NCBI RefSeq assembly: GCF_042743185.1
Contig: NZ_JBHYMS010000027.1
Coordinates: forward strand, 1-64,000
Source of the DNA: Inquilinus sp042743185
GTDB lineage: Bacteria; Pseudomonadota; Alphaproteobacteria; DSM-16000; Inquilinaceae
DNA: 64,000 nt
Direction: 5' to 3'
The translations under genes were made by a program, and so were the position numbers. Below the pieces are notes generated by a model, which searched no databases, was not told the DNA's origin, and worked only from the letters and a program-made list of their open reading frames with translations. This document shows, one piece after another, positions 1 to 10,036 of this stretch; within the stretch, counting starts at the first letter, position 1; every line of letters begins with the position of its first letter.

Positions 1-14
1 ACCCCCTCCCCCTA

Positions 15-40
15 TCCCCCTCCCGCGAGGGGAGGGGGGA
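15..40. repeat. C-tract/G-tract palindrome, copy 1
   Basis: A C5-T-C3 arm (15-24) faces a G-rich complementary arm (29-40) across a short gcga loop. The same design recurs at 17657-17687 and 36838-36862, always outside genes, so it is a dispersed palindromic repeat. It would fold as a hairpin in RNA and may end transcription of a gene lying before the window. The rest of 1-100 shows nothing else recognisable. Confidence 0.55.
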
Positions 41-100
41 CTCGTTTGGCTTTGGCTGAGGGACGGGAGTGTCTGACCGCCGGCACTGACGGAGGCCGCC

Positions 101-793
101 ATGACTGACGCCCGCGTCGCCATGATCTCCGGCGCCGGCCGTGGCATCGGCGCCGAGATCGCGACAGCTTTGGCCCGCGCCGGCTGGCGGCTCAGCCTCG
201 GCGCCCGCGACCCGGCGCGGCTGGCCCCTCCCGAAGGCGCCCTGGTCCACCGCTTCGACGCCCGCGATCCAGCCTCCGAGCGGCTCTGGGTCGAGGCCAC
301 GGCCGCGCGGTTCGGCCGCATCGATGCCGTCATCGCCAATGCCGGCATCATGATCCCGAAGACGGTGATCGCGGCCGACGACGCCGACCTGGACGACCTG
401 ATCCAGGTCAACGTCAAGTCGCCGCTGCGGCTGGTGCGGGCCGCCTGGCCGCATCTCGTCGCCTCCGGCCATGGCCGCGTCGTCACCATCGCCTCGCTGT
501 CGGGCAAGCGGGTGAAATCGGCGACCTCCGGCCTCTACGCCGTCAGCAAGTTCGCGGCGCTGGCGATGACCCATGCCATCCGCCATGCCGGCTGGAACGA
601 GGGCGTGCGCGCCACCGCGGTCTGCCCAGGCTTCGTCGCCACCGACATGGCCGCGGAGCTCACCAACCGGCCACCGGAAGGCATGACCCAGCCGCAGGAC
701 GTGGCGCGGATCGTCGCCTTCCTGCTGGACCTGCCGGACACGGCGAGCATCGCCGAGATCCCGATCAACTCGACCCTGGAGGAGAACTGGTGA
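101..793 (+). CDS. SDR family NAD(P)-dependent oxidoreductase
   Basis: A 230-residue classical short-chain dehydrogenase/reductase. The cofactor glycine motif is SGAGRGIG near residues 10-17, the central motif is IANAG, a catalytic serine follows in the TIASLSG strand, and the active-site pair is YAVSK. Such enzymes oxidise alcohols or reduce ketones in the cytoplasm; the substrate cannot be read from sequence. It is at the short end for the family, with a reduced C-terminal substrate loop. Its stop overlaps the start of the FAD oxidoreductase (TGATG), so the two are translationally coupled and probably act on the same compound, delivered by the importer downstream. Confidence 0.88.
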   Translation: MTDARVAMISGAGRGIGAEIATALARAGWRLSLGARDPARLAPPEGALVHRFDARDPASERLWVEATAARFGRIDAVIANAGIMIPKTVIAADDADLDDLIQVNVKSPLRLVRAAWPHLVASGHGRVVTIASLSGKRVKSATSGLYAVSKFAALAMTHAIRHAGWNEGVRATAVCPGFVATDMAAELTNRPPEGMTQPQDVARIVAFLLDLPDTASIAEIPINSTLEENW

Positions 794-2121
794 TGGGGCC
801 GCAGGTCGACAGCGTCGAGCCGGATGGTGCCCTGCCGCAGCGGGCCGACGTGGTCGTCGTCGGCGGCGGCATCATCGGCACCAGCGCCGCTTTGGCCCTG
901 GCGCAGCGCGGCGTCTCGGTGGCGCTGTGCGAGAAGGGACACATCGCCGGCGAGCAGTCGAGCCGCAACTGGGGCTGGTGCCGCAAGACCCGGCGCGATC
1001 CGCGGGAGATCCCGCTGATCATCGAGAGCATGCGGCTGTGGGAGAGCATGAACCAGACGGTGGAGGCCGAGACCGGCTTCCGCCAGAGCGGCATCCTGTT
1101 CGCGGTCGAGACCGACCAGGAGATCGCCGAATACGAGGCCTGGCTGGAGCATGCGCGGCCCTACCAGCTCGATGCCCGGCTGATCACGCCGGCCGAGTTC
1201 GACCGGCTGATGCCCGGCGCCGGCGGCCGCTGGAAGGCGGCGCTGTACTCCGCCTCCGACGGGCGGGCGGAGCCGCAGCGCGCCGCCCCCGCCATCGCCC
1301 GCGCCGCGCGGCGGGCCGGCGCCGCGATCCTGACCGACTGCGCCGTGCGCGGCGTCGACCGGGCCGGCGGGCGCATCGCCGGCGTGGTCACGGAACGCGG
1401 CCGCATCGCCTGCGACACGGTGATCGTGGCCGGCGGCGCCTGGTCGCGGCGCTTCCTGAAGGATCTCGGCCTCCGGCTGCCGCAGCTCAAGGTCCGGGCC
1501 AGCGTGCAGCGGACGGCGCCGTTGGAGGGGGCACCGGAGACGGCGATGTGGTCGAAGGAGTTCGCGCTGCGCAAGCGCCATGACGGCGGCTACACCATCG
1601 CCAACGGCAACTCCAACATCGCGCCGCTGGTGCCGGACAGCTTCCGCTTCTTCAACGACTTCCTGCCGGCGCTGCGCATGGAATGGTCGTCGCTGAAGCT
1701 CCGCCTCGACGACCGGTTCCTGCAGGAATGGCGGGAAGCGGCGCCGGTGCCGCTGGACCGGCCCTCGCCCTATGAGAAGGCGCGGGTGCTGGACCCCGCG
1801 CCGGACCGCCAGGCCAACCGCCAGGCCATGATCGATCTCGCCAAGCAGTTCCCGGCCTTCGCCGGGGCGCAGGTGGTGCAGGAATGGGCCGGGCTGATCG
1901 ACGTCACGCCCGACGCGGTGCCGGTGATTTCGACGGTTGAGGCGGTGCCGGGCCTCGTCGTGGCGACGGGATTCTCCGGCCACGGCTTCGGCATCGGCCC
2001 CGGCGCCGGGCATCTGGCCGCCGATCTCGCCACCGGCGCCCGCCCGATCGTCGACCCGAAGGATTTCCGCTTCTCGCGCTTCAGTGACGGATCGAGACCC
2101 CGGCCTATGGCCGGGGTGTGA
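793..2121 (+). CDS. DAO-type FAD-dependent oxidoreductase
   Basis: A 442-residue flavoprotein of the D-amino-acid oxidase/DadA fold. The N-terminal Rossmann motif is VVVGGGIIG near residues 16-24, followed by an acidic residue that would bind the adenosine ribose (CEKGHIAGEQSS). The C-terminal FAD signature TGFSGHGFGIGPGAG lies near residue 400. Family members oxidise D-amino acids, glycine derivatives or opines at a C-N bond. Starts GTG 790 and ATG 793 are both possible; ATG 793 is preferred because it overlaps the SDR stop by one base. Lying before a peptide/opine-type importer, it likely oxidises the imported compound. The exact substrate is unknown. Confidence 0.85.
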   Translation: MGPQVDSVEPDGALPQRADVVVVGGGIIGTSAALALAQRGVSVALCEKGHIAGEQSSRNWGWCRKTRRDPREIPLIIESMRLWESMNQTVEAETGFRQSGILFAVETDQEIAEYEAWLEHARPYQLDARLITPAEFDRLMPGAGGRWKAALYSASDGRAEPQRAAPAIARAARRAGAAILTDCAVRGVDRAGGRIAGVVTERGRIACDTVIVAGGAWSRRFLKDLGLRLPQLKVRASVQRTAPLEGAPETAMWSKEFALRKRHDGGYTIANGNSNIAPLVPDSFRFFNDFLPALRMEWSSLKLRLDDRFLQEWREAAPVPLDRPSPYEKARVLDPAPDRQANRQAMIDLAKQFPAFAGAQVVQEWAGLIDVTPDAVPVISTVEAVPGLVVATGFSGHGFGIGPGAGHLAADLATGARPIVDPKDFRFSRFSDGSRPRPMAGV

Positions 2122-2195
2122 GACGGCTTGGCGGGGAGACGGGCGCAGACCCGCCCCCGCCGGGCCTTGGAGGCAACGAATAGGGGAGCTTCACC

Positions 2196-3875
2196 ATGAC
2201 CGACGAACGCAAGAATCTACCATTCGCCCAGACTTCGCGCCGCCGCCTGCTGGCCGCGGGGCTCGCCGCCGGCACGGCGGTCTGGCTCGGCCCCGGCCAG
2301 GGCTGGGTCAAGGCCGCACGGGCCGCCGGGCCACCGGCCAAGCCGACCGGTCAAGCCATCGTCGGCCTGTCGCAGGAGCCGACGGTGTTCAACCCGCTGA
2401 TGCTGCACATCGAGGTCGATGACGGCGTCTATGCCAACCTGTTCAGCCCGTTGTGGCAGGTCGATCCGCAGGGCAATTTCGTCCCCGATCTGGCGGCCGA
2501 GGTGCCGACCGTGGAGAACGGCGGGCTCTCGGCCGACGGGCTGACCTGGCGCATCAAGCTGCGCGACAACGTCAAGTGGCATGACGGCACGCCGTTCACG
2601 GCCGAGGACGTCAAGTTCAGCATCGATCTGATCAACAACCCGAAGTTCCGCGCCGGCCGACGGGCGGGGCACGAGCTGGTCCGCGACCTCAAGGTGGTGA
2701 GCCCGACCGAGCTGACCTGGCGGCTGGAGAAGCCCTACGCCCCCTATCAGGCGATCCTGTCCTGGACCTTTATCGTGCCGAAGCATCTGCTGGAGAAGGA
2801 GGCCGACCCCAACGCTTCGGCCTTCGCCACCAAGCCGGTCGGCACCGGGCCGTTCAAATGGGTCGAGCGGGTGCCGGGCGACCACATCGCCCTGGCCGCG
2901 CATGAGGGATACCACCTGGACGGCCCGCATCTGGAACGGCTGGTCATCAAGTACATCCCGGACCTGACCGTCCTCTACACCCAGTTCAACACCGGCGACA
3001 TCGACTATATCGGCCTGCAGGGCATCACCGCCGACCACTACGAGGAGGCCAAAGGCCTGGCGGAGCGCGACGTCATGCCGGTGGCGCGGGCGACCATCGA
3101 GAACATCGCCTTCAACCTGGGGCTGCCGGTGTTCCAGGACCCGGCGGTGCGCGAGGCCCTCTATTACGGGATGGACAAGCAGAGCATCATCGACAGCATC
3201 TACTACGGCTTGCCCACGCCCTCGGAATCCTACCTGCCGAAGGAATCCTGGGCCCACAACCCGGATCTGCCGAAGCAGAGCTACGATCCCGACAAGGCGA
3301 AGCAGATCCTGGACACGGCCGGCTGGGCCCCGGGCGGCGACGGCATCCGCGAGAAGAACGGCGTGCGGCTCGAATTCGTCAACTCGACCACCGCCGGCAA
3401 TCACGTCCGCGAGCAGGCGCAGCAGCTGCTGCAGCAGAACTGGCTCGACATCGGCGTCAAGATGACCATCAACAACCTGCCGCCGGCGGTGATGTGGGGC
3501 GACTACTGGATGGCGTCGAAGTTCGAGACGGCGATGGTCGGCATCGCCTTCATGATCGGCCCCGACCCGGATGCGACCGACTATTTCTCCAGCCGCGCGA
3601 TCGGCGCCAAGGGCGGGGGCGGCCAGAACACGACGCAGTACGAGAGCGCGGATGTCGATCGTCTTCTGGCCGAAGGCGCCGCGACGGTCGATATCGCCAA
3701 GCGCAAGGAAGCCTATCTGAAGATGCAGGAGATCACGCGCCGCGACCTGCCTTACCTGCCGATCTTCCAATACGCCATGGTCCAGGGCGTGAAGAAGGGG
3801 CTGACCGGCTTCACCTCCAACGTCAACGTCCCGGAGAACTGCTGGAACGCCCGCACCTGGTACTGGGCGAGCTGA
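2196..3875 (+). CDS. ABC transporter substrate-binding protein, family 5 (dipeptide/opine type)
   Basis: A 559-residue extracytoplasmic solute receptor of the DppA/OppA family. The N-terminus holds a twin-arginine signal (SRRRLLAAG, then a hydrophobic stretch and ARAAG), so it is probably exported folded by Tat. The body has the family-5 hallmarks: LSQEPTVFNPL early, WHDGTPFTAEDVKFS near residue 130, then VGTGPFKW. The family binds peptides, opines, nickel chelates or oligosaccharides. It is the first gene of a complete importer (receptor, two permeases, two ATPases) and follows two oxidoreductases by 74 bases. Ligand unknown. Confidence 0.92.
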   Translation: MTDERKNLPFAQTSRRRLLAAGLAAGTAVWLGPGQGWVKAARAAGPPAKPTGQAIVGLSQEPTVFNPLMLHIEVDDGVYANLFSPLWQVDPQGNFVPDLAAEVPTVENGGLSADGLTWRIKLRDNVKWHDGTPFTAEDVKFSIDLINNPKFRAGRRAGHELVRDLKVVSPTELTWRLEKPYAPYQAILSWTFIVPKHLLEKEADPNASAFATKPVGTGPFKWVERVPGDHIALAAHEGYHLDGPHLERLVIKYIPDLTVLYTQFNTGDIDYIGLQGITADHYEEAKGLAERDVMPVARATIENIAFNLGLPVFQDPAVREALYYGMDKQSIIDSIYYGLPTPSESYLPKESWAHNPDLPKQSYDPDKAKQILDTAGWAPGGDGIREKNGVRLEFVNSTTAGNHVREQAQQLLQQNWLDIGVKMTINNLPPAVMWGDYWMASKFETAMVGIAFMIGPDPDATDYFSSRAIGAKGGGGQNTTQYESADVDRLLAEGAATVDIAKRKEAYLKMQEITRRDLPYLPIFQYAMVQGVKKGLTGFTSNVNVPENCWNARTWYWAS

Positions 3876-3911
3876 GGGAGCCGGCCGCCCGGAGACAGAG
3901 GAGGCCCGACC

Positions 3912-4862
<951 letters not shown>

Positions 4863-4874
4863 GGGGAGGGGACG

Positions 4875-5762
4875 ATGACCCTGGCCGCCGCCGATCCCAC
4901 CGCCGCCGCCGAGACCGCCCGCAGCACCGGGAACCGCGGCTGGCGCCGCTTCCGCCGGCACCGGCTGGCGATGTTCGGCGTCGCCTGCATCCTGCTCTTG
5001 GTGCTGGCCTGCGTCGCCGGGCCGTGGCTGCTGCCCTTCGACGATTTGCGCATCGACATGCGCGCCCGCTTCGCGCCGCCCCTGACCGGGTGGCACCTGT
5101 TCGGCACCGACCCGCTGGGCCGCGACCTCTGCGCCCGGCTGCTGATGGCCGGCCGCATCTCCCTCTCCGTCGCCTTCGCGGCGATGGTGATCAGCACGAT
5201 CATCGGCTCGGCGATCGGCGTGGTGGCCGGCTATTACGGCCGGGCGGTCGGGGCGGTGCTGATGCGGCTGGTCGACGCCATGCTGTGCTTCCCCGCCGTC
5301 TTCCTGCTGCTGACGCTGGCGGCGCTGCTGAAGCCCGATCCCATCATGATCACCCTGATCATCGCCGCGACCAGCTGGATGGAGGTGGCGCGCGTGGTCG
5401 AAAGCCAGATCCGTACCCTGCGCGAGCGCGACTTCACCCTGGCGGCGGAGATGATGGGCGCGTCCGACGCCCGCATCATGGTCGACGAGCTGCTGCGCAA
5501 TGCCGTCGGCCCGATCGTGGTCGCCGCCACCCTGACCGTCGCCCGGGCCATCCTGATGGAGGCCTATATCAGCTTCCTCGGCTACGGCATCCAGCCGCCG
5601 ACGGCGAGCTGGGGCAACATGCTGAACAACGCCCAGCAGTACCTGACCTCGGCGCCCTGGCTGGCCCTGGTGCCGGGCTTCGCCATCACCCTGGCGGTGA
5701 CCAGCTTCAACTTCATCGGCGACGGGCTGCGCGACGCGCTGGACGCCCGGCTGGAGTCGTGA
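4875..5762 (+). CDS. ABC transporter permease, DppC type
   Basis: A 295-residue partner permease of the DppC/OppC family. It has the N-terminal OppC signature (RRFRRHRLAMFG then a membrane helix), the HLFGTDPLGRDLCAR motif near residue 75, and an EAA loop (ERDFTLAAEMMGASDARIM). The C-terminus FNFIGDGLRDALDARL is typical. The stop TGA shares one base with the ATG of the first ATPase gene, so expression is coupled. It forms the second half of the membrane channel with the DppB-type protein. Confidence 0.92.
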   Translation: MTLAAADPTAAAETARSTGNRGWRRFRRHRLAMFGVACILLLVLACVAGPWLLPFDDLRIDMRARFAPPLTGWHLFGTDPLGRDLCARLLMAGRISLSVAFAAMVISTIIGSAIGVVAGYYGRAVGAVLMRLVDAMLCFPAVFLLLTLAALLKPDPIMITLIIAATSWMEVARVVESQIRTLRERDFTLAAEMMGASDARIMVDELLRNAVGPIVVAATLTVARAILMEAYISFLGYGIQPPTASWGNMLNNAQQYLTSAPWLALVPGFAITLAVTSFNFIGDGLRDALDARLES

Positions 5763-6775
5763 TGACGGACGCCCCGATCCTCGAGGTCCAGGACCTCGCC
5801 GTCACCTTCCGCGGCGAAGGCGGGGCGGTGACGGTGGTCAACGACGTCTCCTTCTCCGTCCGCCGCGGCGAGACGCTGGCGCTGGTCGGCGAATCCGGCT
5901 CGGGCAAGAGCGTCACCAGCCTGGCCGTGCTGCGGCTGCTGCCGCCGGCGCCGCGCTGCACCATCGCCGGGTCGGTCCGCTTCACCGGGCGCGACGGCCG
6001 CAGCCGCGACCTGCTGCAGCTCGACGCCGAGGCGATGCGCGCGGTGCGCGGCGACGAGATCGCGATGATCTTCCAGGAGCCGATGACCTCGCTGAACCCG
6101 GTGCACCGGATCGGCGACCAGATCGCCGAGGCGGTGACCTTCCACCGCGGCCTCGGCCGGCGGGAAGCCCTGGCCCGGGCCGAGGAGCTGCTGGAGCTGG
6201 TCGGCATCCCGGAGCCGCGGCGGCGCCTGGCCGCCTGGCCGCACCACCTGTCGGGCGGCATGCGCCAGCGCGTCATGATCGCCATGGCGCTGGCCTGCGA
6301 CCCCAGCCTGCTGATCGCCGACGAGCCGACCACGGCGCTCGACGTCACCGTCCAGGCCGGGATCATCGACCTCTTGAAGTCGCTGCAGGCCAAGACCGGT
6401 ATGGCGATCGTCTTCGTCACCCACAATCTCGGCGTGGTGGCCGAGATCGCGGACAGCGTCATGGTCATGTATGCCGGACGGATCGTCGAGCGCGGCGACG
6501 CCGTCGGGCTGCTGCAGCGGCCGCGCATGCCCTACACCCAGGGGCTGCTGCGCTCGGTGCCGCGGATCGATCGGCTGGATTTCGGCGGCGGGGTCCTGCC
6601 GGCCATTCCCGGAGGCGTCCCGGACCCCGGCCGCCTGCCGCCCGGCTGCTCCTTCCACCCGCGCTGCGGTCATGCCCGCCCGGGTGCCTGCGACGCCGCG
6701 GTGCCGGCGCTGGAGGAGGCCGATGGCCGGGTGGTGCGCTGCCTTCGGTGGCGCGAGATCGAGGCAGGGGCGTGA
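5762..6775 (+). CDS. ABC transporter ATP-binding protein, DppD type
   Basis: A 337-residue ATPase of the oligopeptide importer family. Visible motifs are Walker A GESGSGKS near residue 43, signature LSGGMRQR, Walker B LLIADEPTTALD and H-loop FVTHNLG. The C-terminal oligopeptide/dipeptide extension contains the cysteine-rich stretch PPGCSFHPRCGHARPGAC, known in DppD/OppD as an iron-sulfur or structural cysteine motif. It powers the importer together with the next gene, which begins two bases after this stop codon ends. Confidence 0.93.
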   Translation: MTDAPILEVQDLAVTFRGEGGAVTVVNDVSFSVRRGETLALVGESGSGKSVTSLAVLRLLPPAPRCTIAGSVRFTGRDGRSRDLLQLDAEAMRAVRGDEIAMIFQEPMTSLNPVHRIGDQIAEAVTFHRGLGRREALARAEELLELVGIPEPRRRLAAWPHHLSGGMRQRVMIAMALACDPSLLIADEPTTALDVTVQAGIIDLLKSLQAKTGMAIVFVTHNLGVVAEIADSVMVMYAGRIVERGDAVGLLQRPRMPYTQGLLRSVPRIDRLDFGGGVLPAIPGGVPDPGRLPPGCSFHPRCGHARPGACDAAVPALEEADGRVVRCLRWREIEAGA

Positions 6776-6776
6776 C

Positions 6777-7796
6777 ATGACGACACCGCCTCCCATCCTC
6801 GAGCTGCAGGAGCTCAGCAAGTCCTTCGCGGTCGGCGGCTCGCTGTTCGGGCGCGAACTGCTGCAGGTCCGCGCGGTCGACCGCGTCTCCTTCACCGTGC
6901 GGCAGGGCGAGGTGCTGGGCCTGGTCGGCGAATCCGGCTCGGGCAAGAGCACGCTGGGCCGCACCCTCTTGCGGCTGATGCGGCCGACCGGCGGGCGGGT
7001 GCTGTTCGAGGGCACCGACATCACTGATCTCGGACGCCGGCAGCTGAAGCCGATCCGGCCACGGCTGCAGTTCCTGTTCCAGGACCCGGCGGCGTCGCTG
7101 AACCCGCGCATGACCGTCGGCCGCATCGTCGCCATGCCGCTCCGGGTGCAGAAGGCCGCGCCCCCGGCGGAGCGGGCCGCGAGGGTGGCGGCGGCGCTGG
7201 AGACGGTCGGCCTGTCCGCCGGCCATGCCGAGCGCTTCCCGCACGAATTCTCCGGCGGCCAGCGCCAGCGCATCGGCATCGCCCGGGCGCTGGTGACCGA
7301 GCCGCGGCTGCTGGTGGCGGACGAGCCGGTCTCCGCCCTCGACGTCTCGGTCCAGGCCCAGATCATCAACCTCCTGATGGAGGTGAAGCGCCGGCTGGAC
7401 CTGACCATCCTGTTCATCAGCCATGACCTGGCGGTGGTCGGCCAGATCTGCGACCGGGTGGCGGTGATGTATCTCGGCCGGATCGTCGAGATCGCCCCGG
7501 CCCGGGCGCTGTTCGGGACGCCGCGCCACCCCTACACCGAGGCGCTGCTGTCGGCCGCGCCGATCCCGGACCCGACGCTGCGCCGCCCGCGCATCCTCTT
7601 GAAGGGCGAGCTGCCCAGCCCGCTGTCGCCACCCTCCGGCTGCGCCTTCCGCACCCGCTGCCGCTACGCCCTGCCGGCCTGCGCCGAGATCCCGCCGCCG
7701 CTGCAGGCAGTCGGCGACGGCCATCTCAGCGCCTGCATCCGGCCCGAGCTGGCCCTGGCCTCGCCGCTGCGCCCGACGGTCGCCTGCGCCGGCTGA
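6777..7796 (+). CDS. ABC transporter ATP-binding protein, DppF type
   Basis: A 339-residue second ATPase of the importer, OppF/DppF family. Walker A is GESGSGKST, the signature FSGGQRQR, Walker B LLVADEPVSALD, and the H-loop FISHDLA. The C-terminal cysteine stretch PPSGCAFRTRCRYALPAC matches the family extension. ATG 6777 follows the previous stop by one base. It is the last gene of the seven-gene uptake and oxidation operon; the next transcription unit has its own promoter. Confidence 0.93.
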   Translation: MTTPPPILELQELSKSFAVGGSLFGRELLQVRAVDRVSFTVRQGEVLGLVGESGSGKSTLGRTLLRLMRPTGGRVLFEGTDITDLGRRQLKPIRPRLQFLFQDPAASLNPRMTVGRIVAMPLRVQKAAPPAERAARVAAALETVGLSAGHAERFPHEFSGGQRQRIGIARALVTEPRLLVADEPVSALDVSVQAQIINLLMEVKRRLDLTILFISHDLAVVGQICDRVAVMYLGRIVEIAPARALFGTPRHPYTEALLSAAPIPDPTLRRPRILLKGELPSPLSPPSGCAFRTRCRYALPACAEIPPPLQAVGDGHLSACIRPELALASPLRPTVACAG

Positions 7797-7871
7797 CCAG
7801 AATTTGTGCAGCGTGCCCCGCCGGATGCCGGGCCGGAGGACGGATCCGGCCGTTCCCGGCCTCTTTGCGGC

Positions 7872-7887
7872 TGGCACAGGCCTTGCT
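7872..7887 (+). promoter_or_regulatory. sigma-54 (RpoN) promoter for the ECF cassette
   Basis: TGGCAC (7872-7877), five bases, then TTGCT (7883-7887). The GG and GC doublets are exactly 10 bases apart, as required for the -24/-12 elements recognised by RpoN. It lies about 30 bases before the start codon at 7918. An enhancer-binding activator such as NtrC would be needed, but no clear activator site was found in 7797-7871. This places the ECF/phosphoribosyltransferase operon under possible nitrogen-type control. Confidence 0.65.
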
Positions 7888-7917
7888 TCGAATTTGAGAC
7901 GAAAGCGAGGTCCCGCC

Positions 7918-8493
7918 ATGACCGACATCACCACCGTCAAGACCGAACGCAACATCCTGTTTCCGATCGTGCTGGCGCTGGTCGCCGGCGTCGCCACCGG
8001 CGTCCTGTGGTGCTACGCCAACCCGATCCAGCTGGTGCCCGGCGTCATCCAGTGGCGCATCTTCGCCTTCCTGCCGCCGCTGGTCGGCATCCTGTTCGGG
8101 TTCCGCAGCGGCTTCATCTGCGGCTATGTCGGGTCGCTGGTCTGGTCGCTGCTGGCCGGCACCTTCATCCCGGCCCACACGCTGATCGTCGACGGCATCA
8201 TGGTCGGGCTGACCGGCGCCGTGCCCGGCCTGCTGTTCGACCCGGCCCGCAAGCCGATCGACACCGCGGGCCTGGCGAAGATCGCCGCCACCTGCCTCGT
8301 CGTCGGCTTGGCGATGGTGGCCGCGGTGGCGGCCAGCCTGGCCTTCCTCGGCATCTTCCCGTTCTGGTGGGGGCTGCTGTATCTTGGCCTGTCGGACATC
8401 GTGCCGATGATCATCGGCACGCCGCTGCTGGTGAAGCCGGCGCTGAAGATCCTGGCCGGGTCGGGCCTGACCGCCGGCATCACCCGGTTCTGA
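7918..8493 (+). CDS. ECF transporter substrate-binding S component
   Basis: A 191-residue integral membrane protein with about six hydrophobic segments, the first at FPIVLALVAGVATGVLW. Size, topology and position before an ECF ATPase and a T component identify it as the specificity subunit of an energy-coupling-factor importer. S components bind vitamins, queuosine precursors, metals or nucleobases. ATG 7918 was chosen because it begins just before the conserved hydrophobic region and lies downstream of the sigma-54 promoter; an upstream in-frame start at 7804 would precede that promoter. The co-transcribed phosphoribosyltransferase suggests a nucleobase-like ligand, which is inference. Confidence 0.8.
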   Translation: MTDITTVKTERNILFPIVLALVAGVATGVLWCYANPIQLVPGVIQWRIFAFLPPLVGILFGFRSGFICGYVGSLVWSLLAGTFIPAHTLIVDGIMVGLTGAVPGLLFDPARKPIDTAGLAKIAATCLVVGLAMVAAVAASLAFLGIFPFWWGLLYLGLSDIVPMIIGTPLLVKPALKILAGSGLTAGITRF

Positions 8494-8509
8494 GGATCCG
8501 CGCCGGACC

Positions 8510-10036
8510 GTGCTCGAGATCGAAGCGCTGAGCGTGGGCTTCGCCCCGGCGAAGCCCGCCATCCTGCCCACCTCGTTCCGGATCGAACCCGGCGGGCGCC
8601 TGCTGCTGTGCGGCGCCAACGGCTCCGGCAAGTCGACGCTGCTGGCCGCCGCCGCCGGGGTGATCCCGAAGCTGTCCCGGCCGCCGCTCCTGGCCGGCTC
8701 CGTCCGCCTCGGCGGGGCCGAGTTGGGCGGCCTGCCGCGGACCGAGCTGTTCCGCCGCGTCGGTATCGTGTTCCAGAACCTCGACGACCAGCTCTGGGAC
8801 CTCGGGGTCGAGGACCTGATCGCCTTCCCGCTGGAAAGCCGCGGCCTGCCGGCCCTGCGGGTGCGGAACCGGGTGCTGCAGCTGGTCTCGGCCCTGTCGA
8901 TCGAGCCGCTGCTCGGCCGCCGGGTGCTGACCCTGTCCGGCGGCGAGCGGCGCATGGTCGCCCTGGCCGCGGCGCTGGCGACGGGGCCGGAGCTGCTGGT
9001 GCTGGACGAGCCGACCACCGGCCTCGATCCCGCGGCGCGGCAGCGCCTGGCCGGGCTGCTCGGCCGGCTCGGCCGGGATCTGCCCATGCTGCTGGCGGCG
9101 GAACAGGATGCCGGCGCGCTGGCCACGGTCGCCGATGCCGTGCTGCTGCAGAAGGATGGCGCCGCGGGCACGCCCCGGCCGATCGCCGAGGCCGCGGCCG
9201 ACGACCGGCTGTGGCTCGACCACGGGCTGCTGCCGCTGCGGCGCCGGGCCGGAAGCCGCCGCCGGGGCGCCGGGACCGGCCGGACCCTGGTCGAGGCCAC
9301 CGGCCTGGTCAGCCGCCTGCGCCGCGGCGACGGCCGGCCGGTGCTGGACGGCGTCGACCTGGCCGTCCGTGCCGGCGAGGTGGCCGGGCTGATCGGGCCG
9401 AACGGAACCGGCAAGACCACGCTGTTCCAGTCGATCCTGGGCCTGTCGCCGCTCACGGCCGGGCGCATCGTGCTGGGTGGCGAGGACGCCGGCGGCTGGA
9501 CCGTCGCCCGGCGCGCCCGCCGCATCGCCCACGTGCCGCAGAACGTCCGGCGCATCCTGTTCAACCTGACCGTGCTGGACGAAGCCGCCTTCGCCGTTTC
9601 CGGGAATCCGCGCGCGGTCGGCGCTGCCGATGTCCGCGCCAAGGCGCAGGCGGCGCTGATGCGCTTCGGCCTCGACCGCCGGGCCGGGGACAGCCCCTTC
9701 GCCCTGTCGGCGCGCGAGCAGGCGGTGCTGGGCCTGGCCTGCGCCGCGGCGGCGGAGGCGGAGCTGGTGATCCTCGACGAACCGCTGCTGGCGCGGGACC
9801 TCGCCGGCCGGGCGCTGCTCGACCGCTTCCTCGACGATCTGCGCGGCCGCGGCGGCGCCGCGCTGCTGGTCTCGCATGACCTCGATCTGGTCGACGACGT
9901 GGCCGACCGGCTGCTGGTCATGGATGGCGGCAGGATCCGCCATGACGGGCCGCCGGAGGCCGGCTGGCGCTCCGCCGCCTTCGTCGCGCTGGGCTGGCCG
10001 GCGCCGCTGCCCGCGCCGGCGGAGGCGGTGGCATGA
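8510..10036 (+). CDS. ECF transporter fused double ATPase (EcfA1-EcfA2 type)
   Basis: A 508-residue protein with two tandem ABC ATPase domains, the energising module of the ECF importer. Domain 1 has Walker A GANGSGKST (35-43), signature LSGGE (142-146) and Walker B LLVLDEPT. Its H-loop position reads AEQD (197-200), lacking the usual histidine. Domain 2 has Walker A GPNGTGKTT (296-304), Walker B LVILDEP and H-loop SHD (His456), but its signature is LSARE (399-403) instead of LSGGQ. In a head-to-tail pair, one site would combine both degenerate elements and the other would be fully canonical. The start is GTG 8510; the 3' end overlaps ecfT by four bases. Confidence 0.88.
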   Translation: MLEIEALSVGFAPAKPAILPTSFRIEPGGRLLLCGANGSGKSTLLAAAAGVIPKLSRPPLLAGSVRLGGAELGGLPRTELFRRVGIVFQNLDDQLWDLGVEDLIAFPLESRGLPALRVRNRVLQLVSALSIEPLLGRRVLTLSGGERRMVALAAALATGPELLVLDEPTTGLDPAARQRLAGLLGRLGRDLPMLLAAEQDAGALATVADAVLLQKDGAAGTPRPIAEAAADDRLWLDHGLLPLRRRAGSRRRGAGTGRTLVEATGLVSRLRRGDGRPVLDGVDLAVRAGEVAGLIGPNGTGKTTLFQSILGLSPLTAGRIVLGGEDAGGWTVARRARRIAHVPQNVRRILFNLTVLDEAAFAVSGNPRAVGAADVRAKAQAALMRFGLDRRAGDSPFALSAREQAVLGLACAAAAEAELVILDEPLLARDLAGRALLDRFLDDLRGRGGAALLVSHDLDLVDDVADRLLVMDGGRIRHDGPPEAGWRSAAFVALGWPAPLPAPAEAVA

